Origin: Piscicola geometra
Lineage: Eukaryota; Annelida; Clitellata; Hirudinida; Piscicolidae
NCBI GenBank assembly: GCA_943735955.1
Contig: OX030963.1
Location: 4,280,658-4,344,657 of the forward strand
DNA length: 64,000 nt
Direction of reading: 5' to 3'
The notes beneath the pieces were generated by a model. That model was not told the origin of the DNA and did not search any database. It saw only the letters and a list, made by a program, of their open reading frames with translations. A program made the position numbers and the translations under genes. Below, piece by piece: positions 41,269 through 54,280 of this stretch; within the stretch, counting starts at the first letter, position 1; every line of letters starts with the position of its first letter.

Positions 41269-44200
41269 AACCATCATCATAGTCATCATCATCATAAGCA
41301 TCATCATATTCATCATCATCATCATCACAGGCATCATCATCATCATATTCATCATCATCATCATCACAGGCATCATCATCATCATCATCATCATCCTTCT
41401 CACCTGGTTTTCCATCATGCAGTTTATTTCTTCAGCCACCATTTCTCCAGCAGTCATCTTGTTGAAACCTCCCCCTGATGGATGGATGGATGGATGGATG
41501 GATGGATGGATGGATGGATGGATGGATGGATGGATGGATGGATGCATGGATGCATGGATGGATAAAAAGAAGAATGAGAGGGTGGATAGATTGATAGATA
41601 AAAAGGCTAATTAATGGATAAATGGATCGGTAGAAAAACCATAAAAAATTCCAAAATAAAATGTTTTCAATTTTTTCCAGAATCTCTTAGTTACCACTCC
41701 CACAACACCACCCCACCACACCACTACCACACCACAAAACCCCCCTAACACCCTTAAACCCCCCCCCCCCCCCCACAGCACCATGTCCCTTTGCGAGGGC
41801 CTGAACCATGAGCTTGCCGTCTGCAGTCAATCCGGCTCTAAGCGAATACGTCTCGATCTTTTCCGAGAGCTCAAAGTCCTTGGTGAATTTGTTCTTCGAG
41901 AGCTTCTCTGGTGTTCGTTCTTCGTGCCTGGCCTTCACTCTGTTGGTGGGTGGGTGAATTGGTTGAGTGGGTGGTTGGGTGGTTGAATGGTTGGGTGGGT
42001 GAATGGTTGGATGGGTGAATGGTTGGGTGGATGAATGGTTGGGTGGGTGGTCGGGTGGTTGAATGGTTGGGTGGGTGAATGGGTGAATTGGTTGGGTGGA
42101 TTGGTTGGGTGGATTGGTTAAGTGGATTGGTTGGGTGAGTGGGTAGCTGAATGGTTGAATGGGTAAATGGGTGGGTGAATGGATTGAGATCTTTTTTAGA
42201 AAATCGATTTTTTCGCGCATCGTGTTACTCATGAATGTAGTTTTACTTTTCATTGATGTAACTTACACTTTCAATATATAATTAAATCTAAAAAGAATTT
42301 TCAAAGCAACTCAGCACCAGTACAGCACACAAACACCCTCAAATCAAACCGGATGCGGTTCTCCTTGATGATGAGGATGGTGATCTCCCTAGGAGTGAAG
42401 TTCAAGCCGATATCCAGCACCAGCATCATCTTGCGTCGTTTCACATCGCCGCTTTCATCGTCCAGAAAATACGCCAAACCTCGCTTTTCCCTCCTAAACG
42501 GACTAGAACAATTAACCGGAGTTCCCGGTTGCGAGCCGGATGATTTCACCGAGGTCGTCGACGATTGCGCCGTCACATTCGTGGTGGTTTGAGTGGTGCT
42601 ACGCGAAGGACTGGCGCTGTGGCTCGATGGCTTGCGGAGACGAAGCGTCTTGGGCGGGAGGGGCGCTTCGATGATGAGAATGCCATCGGTGGTGAGGCAT
42701 GAGCGGAGCTTGGTGTGGTCGACCTCGCGAGGTTTTTCGATCTTGCGTTCGTATGCGAGGCCTTCTCGAACGGCGCTGATCGTGATTCGCTCGCTGTTTG
42801 CTGTGATCTGGTGGTGGTGTGATGGTGGTGTGGTGGTGGTGTGGTTTGGGTGGTGTGGTTTGGGTGGTGTGGTTTGGGTGGTGTGGTTTGGGTGGTGTGG
42901 TTTGGGTGGTGTGGTTTGGGTGGTGTGGTTTGGGTGGTGTGATGGTGGTGTGGTTTGGGTGGTGTGGTTTGGGTGGTGTGGAGATGGTGTGTTGGTGGTG
43001 TGGTTTGGGTGGTGTGGAGATGGTGTGTTGGTGGTGTGGTTTGGGTGGTGTGGTTTGGGTGGTGTGGTTTGGGTGGTGTGGTTTGGGTGGTGTGGAGTTG
43101 GTGTGTTGGTATTGTGCTCTTGTGGTGTGAGTGAGGCGTTGATGGTTTAGGTACTGATGGAAGTGTGGTGTTCACAAAAGATGGTTTTGAATTTTAGAAA
43201 GTTTCAATTCTCCTGTATAAACCAGAGTAAATCTGAAACGAGAACTCATATGAACATAAATGACCGAAATATTTCAATATTTAAAGTTTAAATTAAACTA
43301 ACTTCCATGCCATATCACACTAGCACCTTAAAAATATTCATTCTTCAATAATTTGAAATTGATTTAATAAAATGTCAAAAGACTTTATTAAATAGAGTTA
43401 TGAATGCAAAAGATTAATCCAATTTGACCCGAAATTCAATTTCGCGAAGAGTACAAAGAGCGGCATCTATCTTTTGTAACACGACCCCCATGGACACCTC
43501 ATGGACACTCCATGGACACCACACCCTCTTCCCGGAGCCGTCGTTAATGTCATGCACAGTGTGTCCTTTTAATCAAAGCTCTTTCTACCACAAAACACTA
43601 CCATTTTGAATGTACCACCCATCTTCATCACCCTCACCAATTCATTTATCTTGAGACATGAACTTTCACCTAATTAACTTCTCCCCATCTCATGCCCTCT
43701 CTTTCCAATCAACTGACCACCCATCTTATCACTCATCCCATTCATCTTACACTCCCCCTTTTTTTCTATTTACCCATTCACCCTTCTTGTTTAACCTCCT
43801 TTGTTCCACCCCCCCCCCCCACCCATAAACCCACCCACCTATCCATCCATCAACTCACCCACCTATCCACCAACCCACCCACCCACCTTGACACTCGCAG
43901 GCTCAAACTCTGAGATGTCAAACCTCAACTTGTACCTCATACCCGCTCCAGGATACTCCAGGAACAACGTCTTCATCTTCTTCCCGTCCAGCACGTCCAA
44001 ACTTCCCCGCCTCTTCTTCACCTCTCCGCTCAACTCTCCCTCATTCACCGTCACTTGCGCCTCAATCGCCTCCGAGTGACAGCGCTCCACCAACGAATGT
44101 CTCGATGAGGTGCTCTGAGTCATCCTGTGCGACGGAGAAGCCGGCAGCAGGTGCAGAAACTCCTCCTTCATCTGCTCAACGTCCTTCTCCCAGTCTTTCT

Positions 44201-44357
44201 TCCTCCGTCTCGCTTCTTCGATCACGAATTTCTCCATCTCCTTGATGCGTTGAACGTGGCGACCGTCGAAGGAGAGGCTGTCGTGCTGGATGGGCACTGG
44301 GTGCGCAGGACTCGAGTGGGCGTTGGTGCCTCCCGTTGTGTGCGTGCTGCTGTCCAT
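40800..44357 (-). CDS. Two-domain small heat-shock protein (alpha-crystallin x2), five exons
   Basis: ATP-independent chaperone that holds unfolding proteins. Minus-strand exons: 44357-43887, 42807-42350, 41939-41782, 41474-41404, 40880-40800; 1,239 nt, 412 residues plus TGA, all phases consistent. N-terminal 70-115 is charged and coiled ([20 protein letters not shown]). Alpha-crystallin domain 1 spans exons 1-2: [16 protein letters not shown] joined to [16 protein letters not shown], ending in the signature [18 protein letters not shown] Ser/Thr linker leads to domain 2, across exons 2-3: [18 protein letters not shown], then [12 protein letters not shown] and [19 protein letters not shown]. 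The C-terminus [18 protein letters not shown] has no IxI motif. Two-domain proteins of this kind are known from flatworms (egg antigen p40, cestode 36-kDa sHSP). Donor CG|GTTTGA in exon 2 is weak but is the only phase-correct choice. Confidence 0.9.
40950..41395. repeat. CATCATAAT repeat in sHSP intron 4
   Basis: CATCATCATAAT units of 12 bp with later CATCACAGG variants, reaching to the minus-strand donor at 41403. A GGAT run (41478-41545) lies on the other side of the 71-nt exon, so that exon is an island between two microsatellites. Confidence 0.9.
41940..42185. repeat. GGTTGGGTGG/GAATGG repeat in sHSP intron 2
   Basis: On the + strand TGGTTGGGTGGGTGAATGG units; on the gene's strand it is the CCACCCAACC repeat that runs into the exon 3 acceptor. 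Confidence 0.85.
42812..43125. repeat. GGTTTGGGTGGTGT repeat in sHSP intron 1
   Basis: A 14-bp unit, about 15 copies, ending at the exon 2 acceptor (CACCACCAG on the minus strand). The other end of this intron starts GTGGGTGGGTGGGTTGG, its complement. Confidence 0.9.
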
Positions 44358-45529
44358 GGTGTGCGGGTGTGGTGATGGGTTTTGTGTTGTTGATGATGGT
44401 GCTTTTGGCTGAAATGATTTCAGTCCGTTTTGTCTTGGGTTAGATAGATTGGAGTGAAAGGATTTGTGGCGTTTTTTGTGTGGTTTTTGTGGTTGTTCTA
44501 GCTGGGTTATTGATTGTTGGCAAGATTTTAATGGGGTAAGATCCGGTTTGTTGAGGCAGTTGCTGTTGTTGTTGAAGGTTTTGTTTAGGTCGTTGCAGTT
44601 GTTGTTGGAGTTTCTGTTGAATTTACTTCAACGAGGACGTGAAGATGGAACAAATTATAGTATTTACCAACGATTTCCGTTTTTAAGCGATAATTAAGAA
44701 GTTGCTTAAATAATCACTGGGAACGAATCACTAAATGTGGCGGTGAGTGTTGGAAAGTTATACAAGGAATTGTGGTCAAAATTGAAAAGTTTGACAAGTT
44801 TTTCTTTAGAAGAGGCTTTCAATTAAGTTTTCAATTTAAATATTGTTGCTTTGCGTTTCGTGATGGAGTTTTTAAAGGGTTTTGATGAATAAGTTTCAGA
44901 GTGTCTTGTCTCGGCTGGCTGAATTATTTGTTTTTTGTGCCTTAGAAACTTTTGTTTTGCTATTCCTAAGTGAACATTGGAATCATTTTAAACAGACAAG
45001 AAGTTTTTTTAATGAACATTTAACTTTCCACAAAATGATTATCCAATTTCAGTATTTTTAATAGTTTCATGTATTATTTTTTAAATTTTAAACTTTCAAT
45101 TGTACCATCAAAAACCCTCGAAATGAGTTTCACCTCAACAATTAATCAACGCATTAATTAACCTAATTGTTTTCAAATACTTTTATTTCCTTTTCAAGTT
45201 TACATATCTCCACAAACGACCTATCTCTACAATGGCGTACACAAAGCCTATTAGATGCACCTTCTGTACACTCAGTAGGTTACTATTGCCATCTGGTATT
45301 GTTGTTTTCTCTATAAAGCACCCCCCTTCCACCATTCCTTTCTTTCTCTCTTTTTCCATATATATTTTCTTTCTTTTCGGGATCGCATACTCTTTCTTTT
45401 TGTATATATATATATTTGTATCTTTCTTTGTATTTCTTTAGATTCATATAAATAACCACCTTTCATCATGTACATATAAATTTCTTTTTCAATATTTTCC
45501 ACTCCTCTCTTCTCTTTCCCTTTCCTCAA

Positions 45530-45880
45530 CATCTCCCTACCCCCTTTCCTCCCTCAACATCTCTCCACCCCCTTACCTCTTTCAACATCTCTCCACCCCC
45601 TTCCCTCCCTCAACATCTTTCCACCCCCTTCCCTCCCTCAACATCTTTCCACCCTCTTCCCTCCCTTAACATCTTTCCACCCTCTTCCCTCCCTTAACAT
45701 CTTTCCACCCTCTTCTCTCTCTCAACATCTCTCCACCCCCTTTCCTCCCTCAACATCTCTCTACCCCCCTCCCTTCTTCAACATCTTTCCACCCCCTTCC
45801 CTTCTTCAACATCTTTCCACCCCCTTCCCTTCTTCAACATCTCTCCAACCCCTCCCCTCCCTCAACATCTCTCCACCGTT
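45530..45880. repeat. 28-bp pyrimidine-rich minisatellite
   Basis: About 12 copies of CAACATCTTTCCACCCCCTT followed by CCCTCCCT, with ordered variants. Confidence 0.88.
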
Positions 45881-46679
45881 CAATAATGCAATAATGCAGC
45901 TGCAGTCAGCCTCTTAGTGACATTCCAGTAGCCACAAAACACACTTTTTTAATGATTGAAAATCTTTTTGTTAATTTAATCTTTTTTATATATAACTTAT
46001 TAATTATAAGCTTAAAGTTTATTTTTATTAGCCTTTTAAGTTGTAGAATGAGGCTTTTAAAAATAATAGAAACAATTTTAAATATTTTAATTAATATAAT
46101 TTATTCATGATTTCTTAGCGTGAGATTTATTTTTATAACTGTTTTAAGTTTTCAAATAATGTTTAACATTCATTTTGCAAATGTGTTTATGATTATTTTG
46201 AAAACTTATTGTGAAAAATAATTTTATAAGTATTTCAAAACATAAATTTAAATATATTTATATATTTAAATTTATAACTTCCACTCTCTATAATATAAAC
46301 AATAAAAAAACAAACCATAATTTTTTTCCACTACAGATTTCTAAATCACCTAAGCAGATGAGACAAGTAATTACTTCGCTTCCGTTTGAAAAAATTCCAA
46401 TTTTTTAAATTTAAATTTAATCAATATTAGTTCGCTCATCATTTTAATCGGAAAGAGAACAGATGCATCAACTAAATGACACCTTTGGAGAACAAATAAA
46501 ATAAAACGACGGAAACTAATCCCGTTTAAAAATTGAAGAAATCAAATGATGGATTGTTCATCCAGATGAACTCACTCATGAAGTAAATTCAGGTTATTTG
46601 ATTGGTCAATCAACCCTAACCCTAACCAATCAGCTGAGACTATAACCATTAGTTATTCAAAAACCATTAATTTTAGCAC

Positions 46680-46923
46680 TCATCCATCTATCCATCTATT
46701 TATCCATCCATTCATCCATCCATTCATCCATCCATCCACCCATCCATCCATCCACCCATCCATCCATCCACCCATCCATCTATCCATCCATCCATCCATC
46801 CATCCATCCATCCATCCATCCATCCATCCATCCATCCATCCATCCATCCATCCATCCATCCATCCATCCATCCATCCATCCATCCATCCATCCATCCATC
46901 CATCCATCCATCCATCCATCCAT

Positions 46924-46959
<36 letters not shown>

Positions 46960-47005
46960 CCATCCATCCATCTATCCATCCATCCATCCATCCACCCATC
47001 CAACC
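46680..47005. repeat. (ATCC)n tetranucleotide array
   Basis: Over 300 bp of nearly pure ATCC ending about 30 bp before the TMED stop codon (minus strand), so it is in that gene's 3'UTR or flank, just as the GGAT array follows the cyclase stop. Confidence 0.95.
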
Positions 47006-47033
47006 ACTCCCCATCCATTCCCCATCTCAAATA

Positions 47034-48508
47034 TTAAACAAGTTTTTTGGTGATGAAAAAGCTTTTGAGGTGTGACGACTGGAGGATCCTGATGATGATG
47101 ACGATGGATGGGATGAGGAGAGAGAAGGTGAGGACGGTGAGGGAGGTGTGTTCACTCACTTGTCTGAAAGCCATTTCCCTGTGCTGTTGTTGTTGTTGTT
47201 GTGGTTGTGGTTGTTGTTGTTGTGGTTGTTGTTGTTGTGGTTGTTGTGGTTGTTGTTGTTGTGGTTGTTGTGGTTGTTGTGGTTGTTGTGGGGGTGGGGT
47301 GACTCATATTATGGGAGTTTGTTGTTTAATATGGAACCACCGTTTCCTAACCCTCTTCACACCCACCCCATCCACCCACCCACTCACACACACCATCCAC
47401 CCACCCACTCACCCACACTCTCTCCACACACCCCCCACCCACCCACCAACCTTATCCCCTCTATCCACCCACCCATCCCATCCATCCATCCAACCCACCC
47501 ATCCCCTCCCCTCCATCCAACCCACCCTCTGGTACTCCTGTTCCTTTCCGATCATCTCCATCTGCTGCAGCAACAGGGCAAGTCTCATCTGCATCTCAGT
47601 CAGAGTTTCCTTGTGAGCTACTGAGTTGAAGTCGTGAGAGCCTGTTCTCAGTTCCAAGTGCACTTTCTGGATGGATGGGATGGGATGGGATGAGAAGGGA
47701 TGGAATGGGATGGAGTGGGATGGGATGGAGTGGGATGGGATGGAGTGGGATGGGATGGGATGGGATGGGATGGGATGGGATGGGATGGGATGAGATGGGA
47801 TGGGATGGGATGGGATGGGATGGGATGGGATGGGATGGGATGGGATGGGATGGGATGGATGGGATGGGATGGGATGGGATGGGATGGGATGGGATGGGGT
47901 AGGATGGGTGGTTTGAGAGATGGATAGATAAGATAACGGGGTTGAAGAGATAGAAAGATAGGATAGATAAGGGATAGATTAGATCATGGAGTTGGAGACA
48001 GATAGATAGGGGGGAGTGGATGCTTGGAGAGAGATAGTGGGATCAGGAGATGGAGAAAAATAAAATGGGTGGAAAAAAGTTGACGAAATCAATTGGAACC
48101 AAAGATTAAAAGATATTTAATGAATGAATGAATGGCTGAAGGAGCATTTGGAAGAACGGATAGGTGGATGCATCGATGACTTCACTAATGAACGAATGAA
48201 TTGATTCATGGATGAAGGGTCTAGAAATAAATGGATAGATTGTTGGAAGAAAAAATAGATGGATAAAGAAATGAATGAAGGCTGCGTACATGGATGAATA
48301 AATGAAGGAGGATGTGTGGATGAATGAATGAAAGTGGAAACATGAATGACATGAACTTAGATAGATGGTCTAGCGATAATGCAATCACCCTCACTTCCAT
48401 TTCTCCTCTGGAATAACAAAACCATAGAATCAACAATGGCGTCCGCTTATTTTATATCTTTGTTTGCTAATGCACTAAAATCAATAATGCATAATATTAT
48501 TATTCTTA

Positions 48509-48573
<65 letters not shown>

Positions 48574-51505
48574 TATCATCATCATCATCATCATCATCAT
48601 CATTATCATCATCATAATCATCATCATCATCCTCCTCATCAACATCATTCGTTTACGCATTCATCCATACATTTATCCTGCAGTCTACTAGTTCATCCTC
48701 ATCCCATCCAAACCTCATCCCATCCAAACCTCATCCCATCCAAACCCCATCACCCCCAACAATATCAACTCTCTGAATCACACCACGTCACCACCAATCT
48801 CAACCATCATCTCTTCACCATCATCTCTCTCTATCAACCTCCTCACTCTCACCAACGTCACCATTGCCATCAACCTAGCCCCGTTTTATCTTTCACAAAG
48901 ACACCGTAAAGCATCATCTCACTTCCCCCAAAACCCACCCTAACCACCAGCACACAACCACCCACCCATTTACAACCACCCTAACCCACAACCCTCTTTC
49001 CCCTTCCCTCTCACCATCTCACCCTCTCCACCCCACATTTATCCATCTCACCCTTTCTCCCCCCAATCTCACCATCTCACCCTCCCCCCCATCTCACCAA
49101 CCCCCCCCCATCTCACCAACTCCCCCCCATCTCACCAACCCCCCCCCCCATCTCACCAACCCCCCCCCCCATCTCACCACCCCCCATCTCACCTCCCCCC
49201 ATCTCACCATCTCACCATTTCACCATCTCACCATCTCACCTCCCCCATCTCACCCTCTCCCCCATCTCACCCTCCCCCCCATCTCACCATCTCCCCCCCC
49301 CCCCATCTCACCATCTCACCATCTCACCATCTCACCCCCCCCATCTCACCCTTCTCCCCATCTCACCTCCCCCCATCTCACCCTCCCCTCATCTCACCAT
49401 CTCACTATCTAACCACCTCACCATCTCACCATCTAACCACCTCACCATCTCACCATCTAACCACCTCACCATCTCACCATCTAACCACCTCACCATCTCA
49501 CCATCTAACCACCTCACCATCTCACCATCTAACCACCTCACCATCTTACCATCTAACCACCTCACCATCTTACCCTCTCCCCTCCCCCCTCATCTCACCA
49601 TCTCACCATCTCACCCTTTCCCCCCCCCCCCCCCCTCCCATTTCTCCATCTCACCATTCTTCCCCCCCCATCTCACCATCTCTAATCTCACCCCCCCCCC
49701 ATCTCACCTCCCCCCATCTCACCCTCCCCCCATCTCACCATCTTACCATTTCACCATCTCACCACCTCACCATCTCACCTCCCCCATCTCACCATCTCAC
49801 TCTCCCCCCCACCTTACCGTCCCCCCCCCCCCTCCATCTCACCATCTCACCACCTCACTATCTCACCATCTCACCCCCCCCCCCATCCCACCCTTTCCCC
49901 CATCTCACCTCCCCCCATCTCATCCTCCCCCCATCTCACCATCTCACCATCTAACCACCTCACCATCTTACCATCTCACCCTCTCCCCCATCTCACCATC
50001 TCACCCCCCCTCCCATCTCACCATCTCACCCTCCCCCTCCCCCCATCTCACCATCTCACTCTCCCCCTCCCCCCATCTCACCCTCTCCCCCATTTCACCA
50101 TCTCACCCCCCCCCCCCCATCTCACCATCTCACCCTCCCCATCTCACCATCTCACCCCCCATCTCTCACCTCCCCATCTCATCATCTCACCCTCCCCCTC
50201 CCCTCATCTCACCATCTCACCTTCCCCCCCCCCCATCTCACCATCTCACTTTCCCCCTCCCTCCATCTCACCATCTCACCCTCCCCCTCCCCCCATCTCA
50301 CCATCTCAGCCCCCCCCCATCTCACCATCTCACCTTCCCCCTCCCCCCATCTCACCATCTCAGGGCCTCCGTACCACAGGGTCGAATTGCTCGAGATGCA
50401 AATCTTGTGCTCACCCTCCTTCTCGGTCGTGAAGACGAATCTACCCTGCGAGGAGTAAGTCTGGGGGGGGGGGGTTGGGGGGGTGATCCTGATGATGATG
50501 AGGGTGGTGATGATGATGATGAAGATGATGGTAGTGATGGTGATAGTGATGGTGGGGATGGGGAAGATGGTGATGATGAAGATGATGGTAGTGATGATAA
50601 TGATGATGATTTGGATGATGATTTGGATGATGGAAAGGATGATAATGATGGTGATTAAGATGATGATGATGGTGGGAAAAATGATGATGATGATGATGGT
50701 GGGAAAAATGATGATGATGATGATGATGAAAATCGAAAAGATGACGAACAGTTGTAAATTCCACATAGAATTCATAAAGCCTTTCCAGTTTCTTCATTCA
50801 TTCACTTTTTTCATTCATCCACTCCTCTATCCATTCCATCCATCCCTCCTCCATCCATCTTCCACTCCTCCACTTCATCCCACCTTCGACATAGTCACCA
50901 CGTGGTCTGGATCGATTGTGGTCACGTGCACGCCGTAATGGTTGGCGGGAAGGTAGAGGTGGTTCTGTTCATCGTATAGAAGGAGGTTGTATGAACCTTG
51001 GTGGGTGGGTGGGTGGATGGAAGGGTTGGGTGAGTGGAAGGATGGGTAAGTTGGTGGAAAGATAGAGGGATGGTTGAAGGGTTGGATGGGTGGGTGGATG
51101 AGTGGATGGATGGATTGAAAGGTTGGGTTGATGGAAGGATGGGTGGGTAGAAGGGTGGATGGGTGGGTGGAAGGGTGGATGGGTGAGTGGATGAGTGGGT
51201 AGATGGGTAGATGAATGGAAGGGTGAGTGAGAAGAAAAGTGGGTAAAAAAGGGGACGGGTGGGTGGGTGGTTGGATGGAAGAGTGGGTAGGTTGAAGGGT
51301 GGAAGGGTGGGTGAATGGATGAAGGTTGGCTGAACAGATAAAAGAAAAGACGCACGCATGGAAGTTACTAACCAGTAACCATCACGTTGGATGGCAAATC
51401 TTCGTAGAAACACTTCTCTTGGCTCTCTTCCAATAAGAAGTACAACGAATCCACCAGTAATAAGGTCAACAGAAAGAAGAATAGCACTAGCTTTAACGCA
51501 GTCAT
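47034..51505 (-). CDS. TMED9: p24 family cargo receptor, TMED9/TMED4-like (five exons)
   Basis: Type I membrane protein of COPI/COPII vesicles that cycles between ER and Golgi. Minus-strand exons: 51505-51373, 50996-50884, 50460-50356, 47666-47526, 47183-47034; 642 nt, 213 residues plus TAA, all in phase. Signal peptide [18 protein letters not shown], then [19 protein letters not shown] (first GOLD-domain Cys), [34 protein letters not shown] with the second Cys in KICISSNS. Coiled coil [20 protein letters not shown] and [18 protein letters not shown] precede one transmembrane helix, then the cytosolic tail [12 protein letters not shown]. The FF and KKLV signals are those of the p24-alpha group (TMED9/4/11). 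The last-exon acceptor (CAACAACAG|CACAGG) was picked over a nearby CACAG because only it keeps frame. The exact paralogue within p24-alpha is uncertain. Confidence 0.92.
47668..47905. repeat. (GGGAT)n pentanucleotide array
   Basis: TGGGATGGGATGGGATGGGA starts directly beyond the minus-strand acceptor of TMED exon 4, so on the gene's strand the intron ends in ATCCC repeats. Confidence 0.95.
48515..48650. repeat. (CAT)n array in TMED intron 3
   Basis: CATCATCAT with a few CATTAT interruptions. Confidence 0.92.
49000..50350. repeat. 1.3-kb CATCTCACC / poly-C satellite in TMED intron 3
   Basis: Blocks of CCATCTCACCATCTCACC alternate with poly-C runs and CCATCTAACCACCTCA units (23-bp period in 49395-49560). 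It stops at the exon 3 donor, which on the minus strand reads ATG|GTGAGATGG, so the donor GTGAGATGG is itself the complement of the repeat unit CCATCTCAC. Confidence 0.9.
50465..50745. repeat. GATGATGG repeat in TMED intron 2
   Basis: GATGATGATGGTGGGAAAAA-type units; on the gene strand it is CATCATC and precedes the exon 3 acceptor, which is preceded by a C-run. Confidence 0.85.
51000..51345. repeat. GGGTGGATGG-type repeat in TMED intron 1
   Basis: GGTGGGTGGATGGAAGGGTT units; on the gene strand a CCACCC/CCATCC tract ending at the exon 2 acceptor CACCCACCAAG. Confidence 0.85.
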
Positions 51506-53823
51506 TTTTAACGGTAATTTCTCGATTTAAAAAGTTAAACACTCTTTTTTGGGAAGTTTTTTGAGTGATTATTGACTAATTAGTACTTTAATAATAGAAA
51601 TGATTAACAAACATAGCATTTAAAAGTATTGTAGTGCTTGGTTTTCCTGATCCATAAAACACATCTGACACTGTTAAATCAATAGTAATCTTATTTCTTA
51701 AGAATTATCTATTAAAATATTAAATACTTATTTCTGGTGTTTGTATGCTTTTGACAAGCTGTATACATATGATTATTTAGTACTCAGTAATTTTAGTTGT
51801 TTATTATTTATTTATAAATATTGTAATAATTTATTTTTTTATACATATTTTTACGATTGGAATAAAATACTTTCCTAATTCATTAGTTTCATAGCTCATT
51901 AGTTTATTTCACAGTATTTTAAATAGTATAATAAAGCGCTAAAAACTTGATTTTTTCTTGTTACAGCTAGTAGAAAAGGAAACTGAGAAAAACTTTGATA
52001 AGCCATAATCTAATTTTATACTAAAATTTAGTAACTAAAGTGTCTAAATATTAATAGAAATAGTCATAAAAAGTCAAGCATTTAAATATAAATTTAAGAA
52101 AATTCTAAAATGGATCCAAAAAAGGGCGAAAGAGAGTAAGTAGAATAATACTATTGTTACAAAAGCGTATTTTTAGGTATTTGCATAAATTAAACTCTAA
52201 AATAAATTAAATCCCTTTCCATAACGACAGTTCTCCCAGAGACAGCGGCATATTCTCTCCCAACACGCCCATGACGGGGGTTTACATTTAAATGAGACTC
52301 GATTGTTATTGTTTATGGTTACATATCTGTGTATGTTTATCTAAAAACTGATAATAGTAACTCCAAAACGGATTTTCTATATTTCTGAATAGGTTCATGT
52401 TTCAACACATTTGGCATTCCAAATTAATTACTTTTCTAAACTACAAAACCATTTAAATCGGTAAAATTAAAATTGTTGAAACATTTAAAGAAATAATCTG
52501 AAATTAGTGAACTTTGTGAAGAAAATATTCTTAAATCATTGAATTTTGTTATGAAAATAATCTGAAATTAGTGAATTTTGTTTAATGTTTAATAATCATG
52601 AGAAATGTGAAAAATACTCCTGAAAAGAGCTTAATGAACATAAACCCATCTATATTCTCACTTTTTTATCGAAGCAAATCTTCTATGATGAATTTACTTC
52701 AAGTGAAGTAGCAAAAGTTTCAAGCAATAAAAAACTTCAAAATTAACTATTTAGTTTAGACGAAACATATTCAGTCTTGAGTATCATACTAAAGTAGTTA
52801 ACATGATGATGGTTGTAATAAAAAGAAAATATAATGATATTGGTACGATATTTTACCACTTTGTATTGCAAAAGTGCCAGTCTTTACAAGGATCTCTTAT
52901 ACCATCAGCACCAGTGCCAAGAAGATTTTGCAAGGTCTCTTGAGAGATGGCTGCAGAGAAAAATGACAAACCTGTCTGAAAAACTTCAGTCTTAAGCAAG
53001 GTCTTCTTCTACACTTCCATTCTCACCCTCTAAAGCAGCGCCAAGAAGAGCCAGAAAGATGCTTTTGTAGGAATGATGATGCTGTATTAGAAATGATGAT
53101 TCTGTGGTGGCGTTTAAGATGCTGTATTGGTAATGATGCTGTGACGATGATGATGATGATGTGGGTGAGATTAGATGTGAAGAGTGGTTAGATAAGGATT
53201 TTTTGATATTTTTGACAAAATTATTTATATATTTATATATTCTATAGGTGTTTTAAAAAATTTATTCTAAGTCGCCTTTGATTGATTAATTGATTGCGAT
53301 AGTCATCAACCTTCTAAAACTTTTTTGTAGTTGTCTGCCTGGCGACTGATAATTAGTATGTAAGTTTATACGTTTAACTACACTAATTCTAATCGATTAT
53401 TTAAAAAATAAACTATTATAGAGGTTAATTGAAAACATTTTTGATATTATCATTCTAAATGTAGTTAACTGTCTTTCAAAATAAATTAATATTTCATTAT
53501 AAAAATACTGTTTTTTTATTTTTATTGATTTATTAAAATATACTGTAAAACGTTATCTTTCAATTTTAAAATCAATCTTAATAAAATCAATATTTTATTT
53601 ATTTTATTTTTGAGAAACGAAATCATCTTGAAGTAGTCAAATGCAAAAAGATAAATTTATTAACAATTAAATTAGATAACTTCTGGATAAATCATCCAAT
53701 GATACATAAATACATTATAAAACAATAATCTAATGAATATTTAAAATAAAATTTATTCAAACTACATAGAACTACAAATGCTATTATAAAATAATAATGA
53801 AACAATCATTAAAAAATAAAGTG

Positions 53824-53858
<35 letters not shown>

Positions 53859-54280
53859 CATATATATGACAACGTAAGAGCAAAATGTCATTTTCCTGAC
53901 GAACCTACCCTATCGATGAGTCTTATGTATAGAGGAACAGTGAAGAGAGCAGCCTATTTCACGAGGAAAATCTTCGTGAAAGAACTTATTTGCCATATTT
54001 TCCATATTTGCCATCTATGCAGTTGAATTCACTGGATAAAGCGATCACCTGGAGAAGAAAAGTTTCGATTTTATTGATTTGATTTGATTCAATGTTATTT
54101 CAATCATATGATATGAAATAAAATAATATTAAAAATTCACCTTCATTCAATGGGAAGAAAAGTGAAGTCTTTGCAGAGCAAAAGGAGAGTGAAGACATTT
54201 GTATTTGACTTTGAAGCTGGGTTGTGCTGTGGAAGCAGTGGACAGGTTCTAAAAAGTGAAACTGAAGGGAAAAATAAAAA
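51506..54280. other. AT-rich intergenic stretch, no gene found
   Basis: No homology or long frames. A (TA)n run at 53826-53870 and a TTTGATTGATTAATTGATTG tail-like motif near 53276-53295 are the only structures. Confidence 0.6.

Larger units (their letters stand above)
44358..47033. other. Interval between sHSP and TMED genes
   Basis: Begins with the sHSP 5' flank, where a GTTGTTG tract (CAACAA on the minus strand) at 44555-44620 may be 5'UTR; no perfect heat-shock element was found by eye. The rest is AT-rich DNA, a 28-bp pyrimidine minisatellite (about 45530-45880) and an ATCC array (46680-47005). No gene supported. Confidence 0.6.

Noticed and set aside
42573..43175. 200-codon minus-strand frame over the sHSP exon 2
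   Set aside because: It uses the wrong frame of a real exon joined to the adjacent 14-bp repeat; the alpha-crystallin frame is the phase-consistent one.
44700..44850. Heat-shock element upstream of the sHSP gene
   Set aside because: TTC and GAA blocks occur, but not with the required 2-bp spacing in three consecutive units.
46608..46626. Telomere-like CCCTAACCCTAACC
   Set aside because: Only about two units, in ordinary intergenic DNA; no evidence of an interstitial telomere.
49000..50350. CRISPR-like or satellite array
   Set aside because: Units are contiguous variants without unique spacers, in a eukaryotic intron.
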